Assembly: GCF_029867415.1 (NCBI RefSeq)
Contig: NC_081183.1
Coordinates: 143,545,097-143,609,096, forward strand
Direction: 5' to 3'
Length of the DNA stretch: 64,000 nt
From: Vicia villosa
Lineage: Eukaryota; Streptophyta; Magnoliopsida; Fabales; Fabaceae
Made by a program: the position numbers and the translations under genes. Shown in pieces: positions 60,868-64,000 of the stretch (the stretch's first letter is position 1; each line of letters opens with the position of its first letter). Under the pieces are notes generated by a model that was not told the DNA's origin, did not search any database, and saw nothing but the letters and a program-made list of their open reading frames with translations.

Positions 60868-63827
60868 ATGAAAATGAAGAGAAATTGTGTCAAAGTTTCA
60901 CAAGAATCGTTTTCTCAAACTAATTCGTATTTACTTGATGAGTGTTGGGAACTTATCTTTAAATTTCTCAACTGCGATGACGAGTATTTGAAGTGTCTCT
61001 CACTGGTCTCAAAACAATTCCTCTCCATCACCAGCGGTTTTCGATTCTCTCTCACGGTCTATCAACGTACTCTACCTTTCCTCCCTCGCCTCGTTCAAAG
61101 GTTTACCAATGCAACACGTTGATCATTACCGAATTTGAAGGATCACTCAGGTTAGGACTTGGTGATAAATGAACGAACCTAAGAAAATGAAAAATTGTAA
61201 ATTAGCATCCAACACCCCTTTTTAATTTGTTTGAAATATCCTTGAATTGTTGAAGCTTCTTAATGAATACTTGTTTGTTGAGAACATCTTTTGTTTGTTT
61301 TGTCATCTTGAATTATTCCAAATAGATTTCCTTCTTTTGAACGATATCGTGAATGTAATTAAGTGCAAGATGCGGTGTGGGGTAGTATTCTTAGAAGTAG
61401 ATATGGGAATCCGGTGACTAAAGTTCTCATTGGTGACAAGAGTGTGTTGAAAAATCGGGATTCCATATGGTGGAGAGATCTTTTGTTATCCGATTTTTCT
61501 GTCAATTTGTTGGTTAACCGTTTTGCAGGGGCTGTCAAATGCAAAGGTTGGGAACGGACTGGGAACACCATTTTGGTATTCCTTATGGCATGGTGTTCAA
61601 CCGTTGAAGGATGCTTTTCCCGAAATATTTGCTCAAGTTGTTGATGAACACACATGTGTTACGGCCGTGGGAAGCTGGACAGGGACTGTTTGAAGGTGGA
61701 ACCTCACAGCCCTTATCGCTAACAGTAGCAGCATTCTACTCTGCATATGCCAGGAGTTTGCGGAAACAGTTCAGGATTTGGCGTTGGACGAAAATGCGTC
61801 AGACACTTTTGAGTGGTTGAAAGAAATCGATGGGGAGTTCTCGGTAAGGTCTTGTTTCGAGCTTTTTAGCGAGAATTTAATTGTTTCTCCTCTTACCGCG
61901 GATGTGGTGAACGCTATTAATCACTTATGGAAGGTTATGATTCTGTCTAAAGTGAAAATCTTTGGATGGAGGATTCTTCTCAATAGGATTCCGACTAAGG
62001 ACCAATTGTGTAAGAGGGGAATTTTGTCGAAAAGTAGAGACTTAACTTGTGTGTTTTGTTTGCGGAGGAGGAAAGTCTAGCGCATCTCATGGGGCTTTGT
62101 TAGTTAGTGGCAAGAATTTGGAGGAAGGTTTATGTGTGGATTGGAACCATTGAGGAGCTAATCTTGGGGGAGTTTGTAGGTTTTTTTTGCCTATTGTGAT
62201 AAGGTGAAAAGTATATCTAAGAGGACTATTATTGCAGTAAATTGGCTAGCAACAGCTTGGAGTATTTGGCTGAAGCGTAATGTAATCATCTTTAAACAGT
62301 CTTCGATTCTCTCTCTCTACTATCCATTCCTCCCTAGACTATTCCAAAGATTCACTCATCTATTATCCCTCAACCTTACCTGCTTCGACGGTGATCTCAA
62401 CATGTTTCTCTCTCAAATCTCTTGTTTTCAGTTCAACCTTACATCACTCAATCTATCCAATAAACCTACAATTCCCGCCAAAAGATTGAGAATTTTCTCC
62501 AAAAATATTACGACCTTGACATCTCTCACTTGTTCCAACCTATATTCTATCAAGACCACTGACCTCTTACTCATTGCCGATTGTTTTCCTTTACTGGAAG
62601 AACTCGACCTCAGTAATCCCACAAAACGTCGCGGTAAATACCTCAAAAAGCTAGAAGCTTTTTCAGGTGCACTTTTCAGACTCCGGAAGGTTAACCTCTC
62701 TCTTCATAGTTATATCAATGATAAAATGATTCTCCATTTGTTTAAGAATTGCAAGCATCTAGAAGAGACCATCCTGTGTGGCTGTTATAAAATAACCATT
62801 GCAGGCATTTCCTTAGTTCTCCTTTTCCATATTTGAAACTACCATTACTTCACCATTCATTGACTCTTTGGTGCATTTGAAGAGTTTGACTTGTCTTGAT
62901 TTGTTGTTTCTTAATATCTCTGATGATCTGCTATCCAATATTGCAAGGGAAGGTCTGCCTTTGAGGAGAATTGTCCTCTAACATTGCACCGGCTATAGTT
63001 ATGTTACAATCTTTAATTTATTATCCAAGTGTCAACATATACAACATTTGGATCTTCAAAATTCTGGTTTTCTTAATGATCAACATGTGGTGGAACTGTC
63101 ATTGTTTCTTAGTGATTTGGTGTCTATAAATCTTAGCCAATGTAAGATGCTCACACAATCAACATTGTTTGCACTTGTTAGAAACTGTCCTAAACTTGTG
63201 GAGGTCAAAATGAAAGCTATTAGAGAGGAGAGTATACATAATACTAATTCTTCGATAGACTCGGGTGTATACCCTCAATTAAAATATCTCTATTTGGCTT
63301 ATAATTCATGGTTAAGTGACGAAAGCATTATAATGTTTGCTTCTATTTTCCCTAACTTGCAGATCTTGGATTTGAATGATTGTCCCAACATTTCTGAAGA
63401 AGGTATTGGTCAAGTTTTAAGGAGATGCTTTAAGATTAAACAACTAAACTTAGCCTATTGTTCAAATGTGAAAACACTTGGAATAAATTTTGGAGTTTCT
63501 AAATTAGAGGTGTTAAACTTGTCATTTACTATCATTAATGATGAAGCACTCTATGTGATCTCAAAATGTTGTTGTAAACTTTTGAAACTGAACCTTGAAT
63601 GTTGTGTTTATGTCACCGAGAAAGAAGTGAGAATTGTGATAGATAATTGCAAACACCTGAGAGAGATCAACTTGAGGAATTGTTATAAAGTGCATTATAA
63701 TTTTGTTGCTTCAATGGCGGTATTAAAACCATCATTGAGAAAGATAACAACTCCACCTCATTGTTATTTGAACAAGAAAGAGAGAAAACTCTTCTTGTAT
63801 CATGGATGCCTTGTTTGCCAACCTTAG
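60868..63827 (+). pseudogene. F-box/leucine-rich-repeat protein pseudogene
   Basis: The first part (60868-61122) starts MKMKRNCVKVSQES and has an F-box: LLDECWELIFKFLN, then LKCLSLVSKQFLSITSGFRF. It ends FLPRLVQRFTNATR and a stop. LRR coding resumes near 62301 (SILSLYYPFLPRLFQRFT, LLSLNLTCFDGD, LTSLNLSNKPTIP, LADCF-like LLIADCFPLLEELDLSNP). The frame changes near 62800-62835, and a TAA occurs at 62979-62981. LRRs continue to 63827: HIQHLDLQNSG, LVSINLSQCKMLTQSTL, PNLQILDLNDCPNISEEGIG, LLKLNLECCVYVTEKEV. The family forms SCF ubiquitin-ligase receptors and is large in legumes. The F-box end and the LRR start overlap in content (PFLPRLxQRFT occurs twice), so two family members may have been joined. 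Confidence 0.8.
61123..62300 (+). mobile_element. Insertion with a LINE-type RT zinc-binding fragment
   Basis: Contains degraded coding sequence of the C-terminal part of a plant non-LTR reverse transcriptase: RYGNPVTKVLIG, SIWWRDLL, then after frame changes EWLKEIDGEFSVRSCFELF and the zinc-binding block ILSKVKIFGWRILLNRIPTK, CKRGI, LTCVFC. The RT core is absent, no poly-A tail is evident and no target duplication was found. The right junction ATCTTTAAACAG|TCTTCGATTC resembles a splice acceptor. The left limit is uncertain. Confidence 0.65.
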
Positions 63828-64000
63828 GGGAGTGCCATGCTGAAGCTAGAAAATGTAAAAGAAATTACTTTTTTCTTTAGATAGTTAATGTGTATACAAT
63901 TGCTTAATGTGAATAGGAATTAGTTTAAATGTAATTATTTAGTGTAATTATCGATATAGCCCTGTAACTTTTATATATACGAGAAATAATATTGAGAAAA
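63828..64000. other. 3' flank of the F-box pseudogene
   Basis: AT-rich and non-coding to the window edge. Confidence 0.4.

Overview
This is a plant nuclear window, most likely from a legume of the tribe Fabeae or a close relative (Pisum, Vicia, Lathyrus, Lens). The reasons are spliced, AT-rich genes encoding plant-specific proteins and a roughly 22-kb Ogre-type (Tat-lineage Ty3/gypsy) retrotransposon with 4.3-kb LTRs, a form typical of this group. The species assignment is inference. About four fifths of the window is transposon-derived.

Region by region. 1-3770 holds a nine-exon minus-strand gene for the shared small subunit of RNA polymerases IV and V (NRPD4/NRPE4), with a Stowaway-type MITE in one intron. 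4170-7722 is a truncated minus-strand Ty3/gypsy element (LTR, primer-binding site, start of gag), split by a 2.2-kb solo LTR with a perfect 5-bp target duplication. 7723-11028 is an older LTR, and 11029-13023 is mostly repeat debris. 13024-15503 is an intact seven-exon minus-strand gene for a calcineurin B-like calcium sensor of the CBL2/CBL3 type. 17184-21555 is a plant-mobile-domain (MAIN-like) pseudogene, split by a complete 3.1-kb hAT transposon with an 8-bp target duplication. A foldback MITE lies at 23046-23247.

24290-60360 is one large nest. The oldest layer is a plus-strand, non-coding Tat-like element (LTR, tandem-repeat 3' region, polypurine tract, second LTR, and a second stretch of the same tandem repeat at 59897-60360). 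Into it went, in order, a minus-strand LTR (30515 to about 59896), a 4.7-kb solo LTR (31149-57990, target duplication gaggg), and finally the Ogre element (31370-53460, target duplication atggg). The Ogre carries ORF1, gag-protease and RT-RNase H-archaeal RNase H-integrase in the expected order. A 245-nt intron predicted here joins protease to RT in frame. The element is young by LTR similarity, yet it carries two nonsense codons, an RT frameshift and a broken ORF1, so it was probably mobilised in trans or was disabled after insertion.

60868-63827 is an F-box/LRR pseudogene interrupted by a fragment resembling the reverse-transcriptase zinc-binding region of a LINE. Only two genes look functional: the Pol IV/V subunit, which acts in RNA-directed silencing of elements such as those filling the window, and the calcium sensor. 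All exon boundaries were derived by hand from splice consensus, reading frame and remembered family sequences; none was checked against transcripts.
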